A DNA stretch of 64,000 nt from NCBI GenBank assembly GCA_040954595.2, contig JBECUI020000029.1, positions 186,001-250,000 of the forward strand, given 5' to 3'. Position 1 is the first letter of the stretch; each line of letters begins with the position of its first letter. A program made the position numbers and the translations under genes. Below the pieces are notes generated by a model. That model worked only from the letters and a program-made list of their open reading frames with translations. It made no database searches and was not told where the DNA came from. Below, piece after piece: positions 34,844 through 50,200 of this stretch. The DNA comes from Balanoglossus misakiensis. Its lineage: Eukaryota; Hemichordata.

Positions 34844-37800
34844 TTGAGCTGAGGAGAGCACCTTCCTTCCCGGCACGCCACCAAGTAAAGTTCCACGCCG
34901 CCCACCACAGATGCCAGCATTCATTCATGCGAGTGAGTGTAATTGCAAATTTGCCTATTCTAGAATTCTTACGTGCCATTGGAGAGCTCCATTGACTGGT
35001 CATTCATACTGTTTTCATTCATTCATTGCGGCATCAATATATTTTATCTATTCTAGCCAAAGAGCTTGGCACCTGTTGAAATGAACTCATCTGCTGTGGG
35101 CCAGTTTATTGGTGGCAGTTGAGCTGAGGAGAGCACCTTCCTTCCCGGCACGCCACCAAGTAAAGTTCCACGCCGCCCACCACAGATGCCAGCATTCATT
35201 CATGCGAGTGAGTGTAATTGCAAATTTGCCTATTCTAGATCTGTAATGGAAATGGAGAAAGTACCTTATATTTTCTGTAAAATAGACATTTAATTGGCAA
35301 GCCGTCCTGCATCAATTATTAATTGTGTACATGCACTAAAGCGCCCTCACTGCTGGGTGTGTTGTATGGTCTTTAACCCTGTTTCAAATTAGAGTACTTT
35401 CTGCAATTTCAAGACAGATCTTACGTGCCATTGGAGAGCTCCATTGACTGGTCATTCATACTGTTTTCATTCATTCATTGCGGCATCAATATATTTTATC
35501 TATTCTAGCCAAAGAGCTTGGCACCTGTTGAAATGAACTCATCTGCTGTGGGCCAGTTTATTGGTGGCAGTTGAGCTGAGGAGAGCACCTTCTTTCCCGG
35601 CACGCCACCAAGTAAAGTTCCACGCCGCCCACCACAGATGCCAGCATTCATTCATGCGAGTGAGTGTAATTGCAAATTTGCCTATTCTAGAATCTTACGT
35701 GCCATTGGAGAGCTCCATTGACTGGTCATTCATACTGTTTTCATTCATTCATTGCGGCATCAATATATTTTATCTATTCTAGCCAAAGAGCTTGGCACCT
35801 GTTGAAATGAACTCATCTGCTGTGGGCCAGTTTATTGGTGGCAGTTGAGCTGAGGAGAGCACCTTCTTTCCCGGCACGCCACCAAGTAAAGTTCCACGCC
35901 GCCCACCACAGATGCCAGCATTCATTCATGCGAGTGAGTGTAATTGCAAATTTGCCTATTTACGTGCCATTGGAGAGCTCCATTGACTGGTCATTCATAC
36001 TGTTTTCATTCATTCATTGCGGCATCAATATATTTTATCTATTCTAGCCAAAGAGCTTGGCACCTGTTGAAATGAACTCATCTGCTGTGGGCCAGTTTAT
36101 TGGTGGCAGTTGAGCTGAGGAGAGCACCTTCCTTCCCGGCACGCCACCAAGTAAAGTTCCACGCCGCCCACCACAGATGCCAGCATTCATTCATGCGAGT
36201 GAGTGTAATTGCAAATTTGCCTATTCTAGATCTGTAATGGAAATGGAGAAAGTACCTTATATTTTCTGTAAAATAGACATTTAATTGGCAAGCCGTCCTG
36301 CATCAATTATTAATTGTGTACATGCACTAAAGCGCCCTCACTGCTGGGTGTGTTGTATGGTCTTTAACCCTGTTTCAAATTAGAGTACTTTCTGCAATTT
36401 CAAGACAGATCTTACGTGCCATTGGAGAGCTCCATTGACTGGTCATTCATACTGTTTTCATTCATTCATTGCGGCATCAATATATTTTATCTATTCTAGC
36501 CAAAGAGCTTGGCACCTGTTGAAATGAACTCATCTGCTGTGGGCCAGTTTATTGGTGGCAGTTGAGCTGAGGAGAGCACCTTCTTTCCCGGCACGCCACC
36601 AAGTAAAGTTCCACGCCGCCCACCACAGATGCCAGCATTCATTCATGCGAGTGAGTGTAATTGCAAATTTGCCTATTCTAGAATCTTACGTGCCATTGGA
36701 GAGCTCCATTGACTGGTCATTCATACTGTTTTCATTTATTCATTGCGGCATCAATATATTTTATCTATTCTAGCCAAAGAGCTTGGCACCTGTTGAAATG
36801 AACTCATCTGCTGTGGGCCAGTTTATTGGTGGCAGTTGAGCTGAGGAGAGCACCTTCTTTCCCGGCACGCCACCAAGTAAAGTTCCACGCCGCCCACCAC
36901 AGATGCCAGCATTCATTCATGCGAGTGAGTGTAATTGCAAATTTGCCTATTCTAGAATCTTACGTGCCATTGGAGAGCTCCATTGACTGGTCATTCATAC
37001 TGTTTTCATTCATTCATTGCAGCATCAATATATTTTATCTATTCTAGCCAAAGAGCTTGGCACCTGTTGAAATGAACTCATCTGCTGTGGGCCAGTTTAT
37101 TGGTGGCAGTTGAGCTGAGGAGAGCACCTTCCTTCCCGGCACGCCACCAAGTAAAGTTCCACGCCGCCCACCACAGATGCCAGCATTCATTCATGCGAGT
37201 GAGTGTAATTGCAAATTTGCCTATTCTAGAATCTTACGTGCCATTGGAGAGCTCCATTGACTGGTCATTCATACTGTTTTCATTCATTCATTGCGGCATC
37301 AATATATTTTATCTATTCTAGCCAAAGAGCTTGGCACCTGTTGAAATGAACTCATCTGCTGTGGGCCAGTTTATTGGTGGCAGTTGAGCTGAGGAGAGCA
37401 CCTTCCTTCCCGGCACGCCACCAAGTAAAGTTCCACGCCGCCCACCACAGATGCCAGCATTCATTCATGCGAGTGAGTGTAATTGCAAATTTGCCTATTC
37501 TAGAATCTTACGTGCCATTGGAGAGCTCCATTGACTGGTCATTCATACTGTTTTCATTCATTCATTGCGGCATCAATATATTTTATCTATTCTAGCCGAA
37601 GAGCTTGGCACCTGTTGAAATGAACTCATCTGCTGTGGGCCAGTTTATTGGTGGCAGTTGAGCTGAGGAGAGCACCTTCCTTCCCGGCACGCCACCAAGT
37701 AAAGTTCCACGCCGCCCACCACAGATGCCAGCATTCATTCATGCGAGTGAGTGTAATTGCAAATTTGCCTATTCTAGATCTGTAATGGAAATGGAGAAAG

Positions 37801-40800
37801 TACCTTATATTTTCTGTAAAATAGACATTTAATTGGCAAGCCGTCCTGCATCAATTATTAATTGTGTACATGCACTAAAGCGCCCTCACTGCTGGGTGTG
37901 TTGTATGGTCTTTAACCCTGTTTCAAATTAGAGTACTTTCTGCAATTTCAAGACAGATCTTACGTGCCATTGGAGAGCTCCATTGACTGGTCATTCATAC
38001 TGTTTTCATTCATTCATTGCGGCATCAATATATTTTATCTATTCTAGCCAAAGAGCTTGGCACCTGTTGAAATGAACTCATCTGCTGTGGGCCAGTTTAT
38101 TGGTGGCAGTTGAGCTGAGGAGAGCACCTTCCTTCCCGGCACGCCACCAAGTAAAGTTCCACGCCGCCCACCACAGATGCCAGCATTCATTCATGCGAGT
38201 GAGTGTAATTGCAAATTTGCCTATTCTAGATTCTTACGTGCCATTGGAGAGCTCCATTGACTGGTCATTCATACTGTTTTCATTCATTCATTGCGGCATC
38301 AATATATTTTATCTATTCTAGCCAAAGAGCTTGGCACCTGTTGAAATGAACTCATCTGCTGTGGGCCAGTTTATTGGTGGCAGTTGAGCTGAGGAGAGCA
38401 CCTTCCTTCCCGGCACGCCACCAAGTAAAGTTCCACGCCGCCCACCACAGATGCCAGCATTCATTCATGCGAGTGAGTGTAATTGCAAATTTGCCTATTC
38501 TAGAATCTTACGTGCCATTGGAGAGCTCCATTGACTGGTCATTCATACTGTTTTCATTCATTCATTGCGGCATCAATATATTTTATCTATTCTAGCCAAA
38601 GAGCTTGGCACCTGTTGAAATGAACTCATCTGCTGTGGGCCAGTTTATTGGTGGCAGTTGAGCTGAGGAGAGCACCTTCCTTCCCGGCACGCCACCAAGT
38701 AAAGTTCCACGCCGCCCACCACAGATGCCAGCATTCATTCATGCGAGTGAGTGTAATTGCAAATTTGCCTATTCTAGATCTGTAATGGAAATGGAGAAAG
38801 TACCTTATATTTTCTGTAAAATAGACATTTAATTGGCAAGCCGTCCTGCATCAATTATTAATTGTGTACATGCACTAAAGCGCCCTCACTGCTGGGTGTG
38901 TTGTATGGTCTTTAACCCTGTTTCAAATTAGAGTACTTTCTGCAATTTCAAGACAGATCTTACGTGCCATTGGAGAGCTCCATTGACTGGTCATTCATAC
39001 TGTTTTCATTCATTCATTGCGGCATCAATATATTTTATCTATTCTAGCCAAAGAGCTTGGCACCTGTTGAAATGAACTCATCTGCTGTGGGCCAGTTTAT
39101 TGGTGGCAGTTGAGCTGAGGAGAGCACCTTCCTTCCCGGCACGCCACCAAGTAAAGTTCCACGCCGCCCACCACAGATGCCAGCATTCATTCATGCGAGT
39201 GAGTGTAATTGCAAATTTGCCTATTCTAGATCTGTAATGGAAATGGAGAAAGTACCTTATATTTTCTGTAAAATAGACATTTAATTGGCAAGCCGTCCTG
39301 CATCAATTATTAATTGTGTACATGCACTAAAGCGCCCTCACTGCTGGGTGTGTTGTATGGTCTTTAACCCTGTTTCAAATTAGAGTACTTTCTGCAATTT
39401 CAAGACAGATCTTACGTGCCATTGGAGAGCTCCATTGACTGGTCATTCATACTGTTTTCATTCATTCATTGCGGCATCAATATATTTTATCTATTCTAGC
39501 CAAAGAGCTTGGCACCTGTTGAAATGAACTCATCTGCTGTGGGCCAGTTTATTGGTGGCAGTTGAGCTGAGGAGAGCACCTTCCTTCCCGGCACGCCACC
39601 AAGTAAAGTTCCACGCCGCCCACCACAGATGCCAGCATTCATTCATGCGAGTGAGTGTAATTGCAAATTTGCCTATTCTAGATCTGTAATGGAAATGGAG
39701 AAAGTACCTTATATTTTCTGTAAAATAGACATTTAATTGGCAAGCCGTCCTGCATCAATTATTAATTGTGTACATGCACTAAAGCGCCCTCACTGCTGGG
39801 TGTGTTGTATGGTCTTTAACCCTGTTTCAAATTAGAGTACTTTCTGCAATTTCAAGACAGATCTTACGTGCCATTGGAGAGCTCCATTGACTGGTCATTC
39901 ATACTGTTTTCATTCATTCATTGCGGCATCAATATATTTTATCTATTCTAGCCAAAGAGCTTGGCACCTGTTGAAATGAACTCATCTGCTGTGGGCCAGT
40001 TTATTGGTGGCAGTTGAGCTGAGGAGAGCACCTTCCTTCCCGGCACGCCACCAAGTAAAGTTCCACGCCGCCCACCACAGATGCCAGCATTCATTCATGC
40101 GAGTGAGTGTAATTGCAAATTTGCCTATTCTAGATCTGTAATGGAAATGGAGAAAGTACCTTATATTTTCTGTAAAATAGACATTTAATTGGCAAGCCGT
40201 CCTGCATCAATTATTAATTGTGTACATGCACTAAAGCGCCCTCACTGCTGGGTGTGTTGTATGGTCTTTAACCCTGTTTCAAATTAGAGTACTTTCTGCA
40301 ATTTCAAGACAGATCTTACGTGCCATTGGAGAGCTCCATTGACTGGTCATTCATACTGTTTTCATTCATTCATTGCGGCATCAATATATTTTATCTATTC
40401 TAGCCAAAGAGCTTGGCACCTGTTGAAATGAACTCATCTGCTGTGGGCCAGTTTATTGGTGGCAGTTGAGCTGAGGAGAGCACCTTCCTTCCCGGCACGC
40501 CACCAAGTAAAGTTCCACGCCGCCCACCACAGATGCCAGCATTCATTCATGCGAGTGAGTGTAATTGCAAATTTGCCTATTCTAGATCTGTAATGGAAAT
40601 GGAGAAAGTACCTTATATTTTCTGTAAAATAGACATTTAATTGGCAAGCCGTCCTGCATCAATTATTAATTGTGTACATGCACTAAAGCGCCCTCACTGC
40701 TGGGTGTGTTGTATGGTCTTTAACCCTGTTTCAAATTAGAGTACTTTCTGCAATTTCAAGACAGATCTTACGTGCCATTGGAGAGCTCCATTGACTGGTC

Positions 40801-42086
40801 ATTCATACTGTTTTCATTCATTCATTGCGGCATCAATATATTTTATCTATTCTAGCCAAAGAGCTTGGCACCTGTTGAAATGAACTCATCTGCTGTGGGC
40901 CAGTTTATTGGTGGCAGTTGAGCTGAGGAGAGCACCTTCCTTCCCGGCACGCCACCAAGTAAAGTTCCACGCCGCCCACCACAGATGCCAGCATTCATTC
41001 ATGCGAGTGAGTGTAATTGCAAATTTGCCTATTCTAGATCTGTAATGGAAATGGAGAAAGTACCTTATATTTTCTGTAAAATAGACATTTAATTGGCAAG
41101 CCGTCCTGCATCAATTATTAATTGTGTACATGCACTAAAGCGCCCTCACTGCTGGGTGTGTTGTATGGTCTTTAACCCTGTTTCAAATTAGAGTACTTTC
41201 TGCAATTTCAAGACAGATCTTACGTGCCATTGGAGAGCTCCATTGACTGGTCATTCATACTGTTTTCATTCATTCATTGCGGCATCAATATATTTTATCT
41301 ATTCTAGCCAAAGAGCTTGGCACCTGTTGAAATGAACTCATCTGCTGTGGGCCAGTTTATTGGTGGCAGTTGAGCTGAGGAGAGCACCTTCTTTCCCGGC
41401 ACGCCACCAAGTAAAGTTCCACGCCGCCCACCACAGATGCCAGCATTCATTCATGCGAGTGAGTGTAATTGCAAATTTGCCTATTTACGTGCCATTGGAG
41501 AGCTCCATTGACTGGTCATTCATACTGTTTTCATTCATTCATTGCGGCATCAATATATTTTATCTATTCTAGCCAAAGAGCTTGGCACCTGTTGAAATGA
41601 ACTCATCTGCTGTGGGCCAGTTTATTGGTGGCAGTTGAGCTGAGGAGAGCACCTTCCTTCCCGGCACGCCACCAAGTAAAGTTCCACGCCGCCCACCACA
41701 GATGCCAGCATTCATTCATGCGAGTGAGTGTAATTGCAAATTTGCCTATTCTAGATCTGTAATGGAAATGGAGAAAGTACCTTATATTTTCTGTAAAATA
41801 GACATTTAATTGGCAAGCCGTCCTGCATCAATTATTAATTGTGTACATGCACTAAAGCGCCCTCACTGCTGGGTGTGTTGTATGGTCTTTAACCCTGTTT
41901 CAAATTAGAGTACTTTCTGCAATTTCAAGACAGATCTTACGTGCCATTGGAGAGCTCCATTGACTGGTCATTCATACTGTTTTCATTCATTCATTGCGGC
42001 ATCAATATATTTTATCTATTCTAGCCAAAGAGCTTGGCACCTGTTGAAATGAACTCATCTGCTGTGGGCCAGTTTATTGGTGGCAG
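34844..42086 (+). repeat. Higher-order repeat 4, canonical 7243 bp
   Basis: Same 20-monomer order as repeat 1, with both slot 6 (atttattcat) and slot 7 (cattgcagc) markers. Confidence 0.93.
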
Positions 42087-45000
42087 TTGAGCTGAGGAGA
42101 GCACCTTCCTTCCCGGCACGCCACCAAGTAAAGTTCCACGCCGCCCACCACAGATGCCAGCATTCATTCATGCGAGTGAGTGTAATTGCAAATTTGCCTA
42201 TTCTAGAATTCTTACGTGCCATTGGAGAGCTCCATTGACTGGTCATTCATACTGTTTTCATTCATTCATTGCGGCATCAATATATTTTATCTATTCTAGC
42301 CAAAGAGCTTGGCACCTGTTGAAATGAACTCATCTGCTGTGGGCCAGTTTATTGGTGGCAGTTGAGCTGAGGAGAGCACCTTCCTTCCCGGCACGCCACC
42401 AAGTAAAGTTCCACGCCGCCCACCACAGATGCCAGCATTCATTCATGCGAGTGAGTGTAATTGCAAATTTGCCTATTCTAGATCTGTAATGGAAATGGAG
42501 AAAGTACCTTATATTTTCTGTAAAATAGACATTTAATTGGCAAGCCGTCCTGCATCAATTATTAATTGTGTACATGCACTAAAGCGCCCTCACTGCTGGG
42601 TGTGTTGTATGGTCTTTAACCCTGTTTCAAATTAGAGTACTTTCTGCAATTTCAAGACAGATCTTACGTGCCATTGGAGAGCTCCATTGACTGGTCATTC
42701 ATACTGTTTTCATTCATTCATTGCGGCATCAATATATTTTATCTATTCTAGCCAAAGAGCTTGGCACCTGTTGAAATGAACTCATCTGCTGTGGGCCAGT
42801 TTATTGGTGGCAGTTGAGCTGAGGAGAGCACCTTCTTTCCCGGCACGCCACCAAGTAAAGTTCCACGCCGCCCACCACAGATGCCAGCATTCATTCATGC
42901 GAGTGAGTGTAATTGCAAATTTGCCTATTCTAGAATCTTACGTGCCATTGGAGAGCTCCATTGACTGGTCATTCATACTGTTTTCATTCATTCATTGCGG
43001 CATCAATATATTTTATCTATTCTAGCCAAAGAGCTTGGCACCTGTTGAAATGAACTCATCTGCTGTGGGCCAGTTTATTGGTGGCAGTTGAGCTGAGGAG
43101 AGCACCTTCTTTCCCGGCACGCCACCAAGTAAAGTTCCACGCCGCCCACCACAGATGCCAGCATTCATTCATGCGAGTGAGTGTAATTGCAAATTTGCCT
43201 ATTTACGTGCCATTGGAGAGCTCCATTGACTGGTCATTCATACTGTTTTCATTCATTCATTGCGGCATCAATATATTTTATCTATTCTAGCCAAAGAGCT
43301 TGGCACCTGTTGAAATGAACTCATCTGCTGTGGGCCAGTTTATTGGTGGCAGTTGAGCTGAGGAGAGCACCTTCCTTCCCGGCACGCCACCAAGTAAAGT
43401 TCCACGCCGCCCACCACAGATGCCAGCATTCATTCATGCGAGTGAGTGTAATTGCAAATTTGCCTATTCTAGATCTGTAATGGAAATGGAGAAAGTACCT
43501 TATATTTTCTGTAAAATAGACATTTAATTGGCAAGCCGTCCTGCATCAATTATTAATTGTGTACATGCACTAAAGCGCCCTCACTGCTGGGTGTGTTGTA
43601 TGGTCTTTAACCCTGTTTCAAATTAGAGTACTTTCTGCAATTTCAAGACAGATCTTACGTGCCATTGGAGAGCTCCATTGACTGGTCATTCATACTGTTT
43701 TCATTCATTCATTGCGGCATCAATATATTTTATCTATTCTAGCCAAAGAGCTTGGCACCTGTTGAAATGAACTCATCTGCTGTGGGCCAGTTTATTGGTG
43801 GCAGTTGAGCTGAGGAGAGCACCTTCTTTCCCGGCACGCCACCAAGTAAAGTTCCACGCCGCCCACCACAGATGCCAGCATTCATTCATGCGAGTGAGTG
43901 TAATTGCAAATTTGCCTATTCTAGAATCTTACGTGCCATTGGAGAGCTCCATTGACTGGTCATTCATACTGTTTTCATTCATTCATTGCGGCATCAATAT
44001 ATTTTATCTATTCTAGCCAAAGAGCTTGGCACCTGTTGAAATGAACTCATCTGCTGTGGGCCAGTTTATTGGTGGCAGTTGAGCTGAGGAGAGCACCTTC
44101 TTTCCCGGCACGCCACCAAGTAAAGTTCCACGCCGCCCACCACAGATGCCAGCATTCATTCATGCGAGTGAGTGTAATTGCAAATTTGCCTATTCTAGAA
44201 TCTTACGTGCCATTGGAGAGCTCCATTGACTGGTCATTCATACTGTTTTCATTCATTCATTGCGGCATCAATATATTTTATCTATTCTAGCCAAAGAGCT
44301 TGGCACCTGTTGAAATGAACTCATCTGCTGTGGGCCAGTTTATTGGTGGCAGTTGAGCTGAGGAGAGCACCTTCCTTCCCGGCACGCCACCAAGTAAAGT
44401 TCCACGCCGCCCACCACAGATGCCAGCATTCATTCATGCGAGTGAGTGTAATTGCAAATTTGCCTATTCTAGAATCTTACGTGCCATTGGAGAGCTCCAT
44501 TGACTGGTCATTCATACTGTTTTCATTCATTCATTGCGGCATCAATATATTTTATCTATTCTAGCCAAAGAGCTTGGCACCTGTTGAAATGAACTCATCT
44601 GCTGTGGGCCAGTTTATTGGTGGCAGTTGAGCTGAGGAGAGCACCTTCCTTCCCGGCACGCCACCAAGTAAAGTTCCACGCCGCCCACCACAGATGCCAG
44701 CATTCATTCATGCGAGTGAGTGTAATTGCAAATTTGCCTATTCTAGAATCTTACGTGCCATTGGAGAGCTCCATTGACTGGTCATTCATACTGTTTTCAT
44801 TCATTCATTGCGGCATCAATATATTTTATCTATTCTAGCCGAAGAGCTTGGCACCTGTTGAAATGAACTCATCTGCTGTGGGCCAGTTTATTGGTGGCAG
44901 TTGAGCTGAGGAGAGCACCTTCCTTCCCGGCACGCCACCAAGTAAAGTTCCACGCCGCCCACCACAGATGCCAGCATTCATTCATGCGAGTGAGTGTAAT

Positions 45001-47256
45001 TGCAAATTTGCCTATTCTAGATCTGTAATGGAAATGGAGAAAGTACCTTATATTTTCTGTAAAATAGACATTTAATTGGCAAGCCGTCCTGCATCAATTA
45101 TTAATTGTGTACATGCACTAAAGCGCCCTCACTGCTGGGTGTGTTGTATGGTCTTTAACCCTGTTTCAAATTAGAGTACTTTCTGCAATTTCAAGACAGA
45201 TCTTACGTGCCATTGGAGAGCTCCATTGACTGGTCATTCATACTGTTTTCATTCATTCATTGCGGCATCAATATATTTTATCTATTCTAGCCAAAGAGCT
45301 TGGCACCTGTTGAAATGAACTCATCTGCTGTGGGCCAGTTTATTGGTGGCAGTTGAGCTGAGGAGAGCACCTTCCTTCCCGGCACGCCACCAAGTAAAGT
45401 TCCACGCCGCCCACCACAGATGCCAGCATTCATTCATGCGAGTGAGTGTAATTGCAAATTTGCCTATTCTAGATTCTTACGTGCCATTGGAGAGCTCCAT
45501 TGACTGGTCATTCATACTGTTTTCATTCATTCATTGCGGCATCAATATATTTTATCTATTCTAGCCAAAGAGCTTGGCACCTGTTGAAATGAACTCATCT
45601 GCTGTGGGCCAGTTTATTGGTGGCAGTTGAGCTGAGGAGAGCACCTTCCTTCCCGGCACGCCACCAAGTAAAGTTCCACGCCGCCCACCACAGATGCCAG
45701 CATTCATTCATGCGAGTGAGTGTAATTGCAAATTTGCCTATTCTAGAATCTTACGTGCCATTGGAGAGCTCCATTGACTGGTCATTCATACTGTTTTCAT
45801 TCATTCATTGCGGCATCAATATATTTTATCTATTCTAGCCAAAGAGCTTGGCACCTGTTGAAATGAACTCATCTGCTGTGGGCCAGTTTATTGGTGGCAG
45901 TTGAGCTGAGGAGAGCACCTTCCTTCCCGGCACGCCACCAAGTAAAGTTCCACGCCGCCCACCACAGATGCCAGCATTCATTCATGCGAGTGAGTGTAAT
46001 TGCAAATTTGCCTATTCTAGATCTGTAATGGAAATGGAGAAAGTACCTTATATTTTCTGTAAAATAGACATTTAATTGGCAAGCCGTCCTGCATCAATTA
46101 TTAATTGTGTACATGCACTAAAGCGCCCTCACTGCTGGGTGTGTTGTATGGTCTTTAACCCTGTTTCAAATTAGAGTACTTTCTGCAATTTCAAGACAGA
46201 TCTTACGTGCCATTGGAGAGCTCCATTGACTGGTCATTCATACTGTTTTCATTCATTCATTGCGGCATCAATATATTTTATCTATTCTAGCCAAAGAGCT
46301 TGGCACCTGTTGAAATGAACTCATCTGCTGTGGGCCAGTTTATTGGTGGCAGTTGAGCTGAGGAGAGCACCTTCCTTCCCGGCACGCCACCAAGTAAAGT
46401 TCCACGCCGCCCACCACAGATGCCAGCATTCATTCATGCGAGTGAGTGTAATTGCAAATTTGCCTATTCTAGATCTGTAATGGAAATGGAGAAAGTACCT
46501 TATATTTTCTGTAAAATAGACATTTAATTGGCAAGCCGTCCTGCATCAATTATTAATTGTGTACATGCACTAAAGCGCCCTCACTGCTGGGTGTGTTGTA
46601 TGGTCTTTAACCCTGTTTCAAATTAGAGTACTTTCTGCAATTTCAAGACAGATCTTACGTGCCATTGGAGAGCTCCATTGACTGGTCATTCATACTGTTT
46701 TCATTCATTCATTGCGGCATCAATATATTTTATCTATTCTAGCCAAAGAGCTTGGCACCTGTTGAAATGAACTCATCTGCTGTGGGCCAGTTTATTGGTG
46801 GCAGTTGAGCTGAGGAGAGCACCTTCCTTCCCGGCACGCCACCAAGTAAAGTTCCACGCCGCCCACCACAGATGCCAGCATTCATTCATGCGAGTGAGTG
46901 TAATTGCAAATTTGCCTATTCTAGATCTGTAATGGAAATGGAGAAAGTACCTTATATTTTCTGTAAAATAGACATTTAATTGGCAAGCCGTCCTGCATCA
47001 ATTATTAATTGTGTACATGCACTAAAGCGCCCTCACTGCTGGGTGTGTTGTATGGTCTTTAACCCTGTTTCAAATTAGAGTACTTTCTGCAATTTCAAGA
47101 CAGATCTTACGTGCCATTGGAGAGCTCCATTGACTGGTCATTCATACTGTTTTCATTCATTCATTGCGGCATCAATATATTTTATCTATTCTAGCCAAAG
47201 AGCTTGGCACCTGTTGAAATGAACTCATCTGCTGTGGGCCAGTTTATTGGTGGCAG
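42087..47256 (+). repeat. Higher-order repeat 5, contracted to 5170 bp
   Basis: Canonical through slot 12, then only three L units before the next D. The loss is 2073 bp, equal to four L plus one C. Lacks the slot 6 and 7 markers. Confidence 0.92.
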
Positions 47257-50200
47257 TTGAGCTGAGGAGAGCACCTTCCTTCCCGGCACGCCACCAAGTA
47301 AAGTTCCACGCCGCCCACCACAGATGCCAGCATTCATTCATGCGAGTGAGTGTAATTGCAAATTTGCCTATTCTAGAATTCTTACGTGCCATTGGAGAGC
47401 TCCATTGACTGGTCATTCATACTGTTTTCATTCATTCATTGCGGCATCAATATATTTTATCTATTCTAGCCAAAGAGCTTGGCACCTGTTGAAATGAACT
47501 CATCTGCTGTGGGCCAGTTTATTGGTGGCAGTTGAGCTGAGGAGAGCACCTTCCTTCCCGGCACGCCACCAAGTAAAGTTCCACGCCGCCCACCACAGAT
47601 GCCAGCATTCATTCATGCGAGTGAGTGTAATTGCAAATTTGCCTATTCTAGATCTGTAATGGAAATGGAGAAAGTACCTTATATTTTCTGTAAAATAGAC
47701 ATTTAATTGGCAAGCCGTCCTGCATCAATTATTAATTGTGTACATGCACTAAAGCGCCCTCACTGCTGGGTGTGTTGTATGGTCTTTAACCCTGTTTCAA
47801 ATTAGAGTACTTTCTGCAATTTCAAGACAGATCTTACGTGCCATTGGAGAGCTCCATTGACTGGTCATTCATACTGTTTTCATTCATTCATTGCGGCATC
47901 AATATATTTTATCTATTCTAGCCAAAGAGCTTGGCACCTGTTGAAATGAACTCATCTGCTGTGGGCCAGTTTATTGGTGGCAGTTGAGCTGAGGAGAGCA
48001 CCTTCTTTCCCGGCACGCCACCAAGTAAAGTTCCACGCCGCCCACCACAGATGCCAGCATTCATTCATGCGAGTGAGTGTAATTGCAAATTTGCCTATTC
48101 TAGAATCTTACGTGCCATTGGAGAGCTCCATTGACTGGTCATTCATACTGTTTTCATTCATTCATTGCGGCATCAATATATTTTATCTATTCTAGCCAAA
48201 GAGCTTGGCACCTGTTGAAATGAACTCATCTGCTGTGGGCCAGTTTATTGGTGGCAGTTGAGCTGAGGAGAGCACCTTCTTTCCCGGCACGCCACCAAGT
48301 AAAGTTCCACGCCGCCCACCACAGATGCCAGCATTCATTCATGCGAGTGAGTGTAATTGCAAATTTGCCTATTTACGTGCCATTGGAGAGCTCCATTGAC
48401 TGGTCATTCATACTGTTTTCATTCATTCATTGCGGCATCAATATATTTTATCTATTCTAGCCAAAGAGCTTGGCACCTGTTGAAATGAACTCATCTGCTG
48501 TGGGCCAGTTTATTGGTGGCAGTTGAGCTGAGGAGAGCACCTTCCTTCCCGGCACGCCACCAAGTAAAGTTCCACGCCGCCCACCACAGATGCCAGCATT
48601 CATTCATGCGAGTGAGTGTAATTGCAAATTTGCCTATTCTAGATCTGTAATGGAAATGGAGAAAGTACCTTATATTTTCTGTAAAATAGACATTTAATTG
48701 GCAAGCCGTCCTGCATCAATTATTAATTGTGTACATGCACTAAAGCGCCCTCACTGCTGGGTGTGTTGTATGGTCTTTAACCCTGTTTCAAATTAGAGTA
48801 CTTTCTGCAATTTCAAGACAGATCTTACGTGCCATTGGAGAGCTCCATTGACTGGTCATTCATACTGTTTTCATTCATTCATTGCGGCATCAATATATTT
48901 TATCTATTCTAGCCAAAGAGCTTGGCACCTGTTGAAATGAACTCATCTGCTGTGGGCCAGTTTATTGGTGGCAGTTGAGCTGAGGAGAGCACCTTCTTTC
49001 CCGGCACGCCACCAAGTAAAGTTCCACGCCGCCCACCACAGATGCCAGCATTCATTCATGCGAGTGAGTGTAATTGCAAATTTGCCTATTCTAGAATCTT
49101 ACGTGCCATTGGAGAGCTCCATTGACTGGTCATTCATACTGTTTTCATTTATTCATTGCGGCATCAATATATTTTATCTATTCTAGCCAAAGAGCTTGGC
49201 ACCTGTTGAAATGAACTCATCTGCTGTGGGCCAGTTTATTGGTGGCAGTTGAGCTGAGGAGAGCACCTTCTTTCCCGGCACGCCACCAAGTAAAGTTCCA
49301 CGCCGCCCACCACAGATGCCAGCATTCATTCATGCGAGTGAGTGTAATTGCAAATTTGCCTATTCTAGAATCTTACGTGCCATTGGAGAGCTCCATTGAC
49401 TGGTCATTCATACTGTTTTCATTCATTCATTGCAGCATCAATATATTTTATCTATTCTAGCCAAAGAGCTTGGCACCTGTTGAAATGAACTCATCTGCTG
49501 TGGGCCAGTTTATTGGTGGCAGTTGAGCTGAGGAGAGCACCTTCCTTCCCGGCACGCCACCAAGTAAAGTTCCACGCCGCCCACCACAGATGCCAGCATT
49601 CATTCATGCGAGTGAGTGTAATTGCAAATTTGCCTATTCTAGAATCTTACGTGCCATTGGAGAGCTCCATTGACTGGTCATTCATACTGTTTTCATTCAT
49701 TCATTGCGGCATCAATATATTTTATCTATTCTAGCCAAAGAGCTTGGCACCTGTTGAAATGAACTCATCTGCTGTGGGCCAGTTTATTGGTGGCAGTTGA
49801 GCTGAGGAGAGCACCTTCCTTCCCGGCACGCCACCAAGTAAAGTTCCACGCCGCCCACCACAGATGCCAGCATTCATTCATGCGAGTGAGTGTAATTGCA
49901 AATTTGCCTATTCTAGAATCTTACGTGCCATTGGAGAGCTCCATTGACTGGTCATTCATACTGTTTTCATTCATTCATTGCGGCATCAATATATTTTATC
50001 TATTCTAGCCGAAGAGCTTGGCACCTGTTGAAATGAACTCATCTGCTGTGGGCCAGTTTATTGGTGGCAGTTGAGCTGAGGAGAGCACCTTCCTTCCCGG
50101 CACGCCACCAAGTAAAGTTCCACGCCGCCCACCACAGATGCCAGCATTCATTCATGCGAGTGAGTGTAATTGCAAATTTGCCTATTCTAGATCTGTAATG

